Made by a program: the position numbers and the translations under genes. This document shows, one piece after another, positions 5,689 to 5,857 of a stretch of 5,857 nt of DNA. The notes beneath the pieces were generated by a model. That model was not told the DNA's origin, ran no database searches, and worked only from the letters and a program-made list of their open reading frames with translations. The stretch spans positions 1 through 5,857 of the forward strand of contig JAKOZM010000078.1 in NCBI GenBank assembly GCA_029779995.1, written 5' to 3'. The stretch is from Actinomycetes bacterium (lineage in GTDB: Bacteria; Actinomycetota; Actinomycetes; S36-B12; UBA10799). How positions within the stretch are numbered: position 1 is the first letter of the stretch; each line of letters starts with the position of its first letter.

Positions 5689-5704
5689 CGGCAGCGAACT
5701 GCCG
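5689..5704 (+). terminator. Hairpin after the GntR gene, probable terminator
   Basis: CGGCAG (5689-5694), loop CGAA, CTGCCG (5699-5704) form a perfect 6-bp stem. It starts one base after the GntR stop codon and is followed by only two T residues. It could end GntR transcription and separate it from the next promoter. The stem is seen; the function is inferred. Confidence 0.5.
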
Positions 5705-5758
5705 TTCGGCGCTGTTCCCGACCATCGAATTAACGGTCCCTGTTTGTATTCGCGAGCC

Positions 5759-5768
5759 CTGTATACAG
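5759..5768. promoter_or_regulatory. Operator-like palindrome CTGTATACAG, probable GntR/FCD site
   Basis: This perfect 10-base palindrome contains GTA-TAC, which fits the GTM-N(0-1)-KAC core known for FadR-type GntR operators. A related half-site, TTGTAT, lies at 5744-5749. It is 36 bp before the ATG at 5805 and overlaps a possible -10 element (TACAGT, 5764-5769), so a bound regulator would block transcription. The GntR gene just upstream is the obvious candidate. No good -35 box is visible. Confidence 0.55.
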
Positions 5769-5804
5769 TGAATTATCTGCTCGCTCGGGCCGAAAGGTAT
5801 GTCG

Positions 5805-5857
5805 ATGAAGACTTCCCGGATCCTCGCAACAGCAACGATCGCAGCCGTGAGCGTCGC
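5805..5857 (+). CDS. Start of an exported protein (5' fragment, 17 codons)
   Basis: Only the first residues are in the window: MKTSRILATATIAAVSV. A basic start (K2, R5) followed by an Ala/Ile/Val-rich hydrophobic stretch is the opening of a signal peptide, so the product is probably secreted or a lipoprotein. GAAAGG (5792-5797) is 7 bases before ATG 5805. The in-frame ATG at 5799 is only one base from that site, so 5805 is preferred. Sitting behind a GntR/FCD regulator and its putative operator, it may be the substrate-binding protein of an ABC or TRAP-type uptake system. That identity is a guess from context, as no domain is visible yet. Confidence 0.65.
   Translation, partial: MKTSRILATATIAAVSV

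Noticed and set aside
1..5857. CRISPR array
   Set aside because: There are no regularly spaced direct repeats anywhere in the window.

Overview
The window is high-GC DNA with GTG starts, typical of an actinomycete. Assignment to Actinobacteria rests on base composition, codon use and the style of the proteins; nothing in the window fixes a genus. It reads as the worn edge of a defence or integration island that runs into an ordinary transporter-type locus.

Layout from left to right. (1) Positions 6-200 hold a short + strand gene of unknown function. (2) Positions 202-1718 hold a complete IS110-family insertion sequence on the minus strand. It has a 413-residue DEDD/serine transposase, and its ~250-base leader folds into a recognisable bridge RNA. 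Three of the four guide segments can be read directly against the element's own ends and its flank. (3) Positions 1714-2070 (+) hold what looks like the C-terminal tail of an OLD-like AAA ATPase/TOPRIM protein, left abutting the IS. (4) Positions 4453-2087 (minus) hold a two-gene operon: an EcoRI-type adenine-N6 DNA methyltransferase followed 3 bp later by a DUF262-HNH nuclease. This is a restriction-modification-like pair. (5) Positions 4454-5015 contain no intact gene. They hold four GC-rich palindromes and a decayed tyrosine-recombinase (phage-type integrase) tail with a frameshift and no catalytic tyrosine. (6) Positions 5016-5687 (+) hold a GntR/FCD-family repressor with a terminator hairpin. 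After it come a CTGTATACAG operator-like palindrome and the first 17 codons of a gene with an apparent signal peptide, probably the regulator's target.

How it fits together: the methyltransferase and DUF262-HNH protein probably work as a modification/restriction pair against foreign DNA. The integrase relic upstream and the ATPase remnant downstream suggest the module arrived on a mobile island that has since eroded, with the IS110 element implicated in removing the rest of the ATPase gene. The GntR gene and its downstream neighbour look like resident chromosomal functions unrelated to the island.

The most informative observation is the bridge RNA. Its right target guide matches the flank exactly, its two donor guides match the two IS ends, and its left target guide fits the other flank poorly. 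That mismatch independently suggests a rearrangement at that flank.
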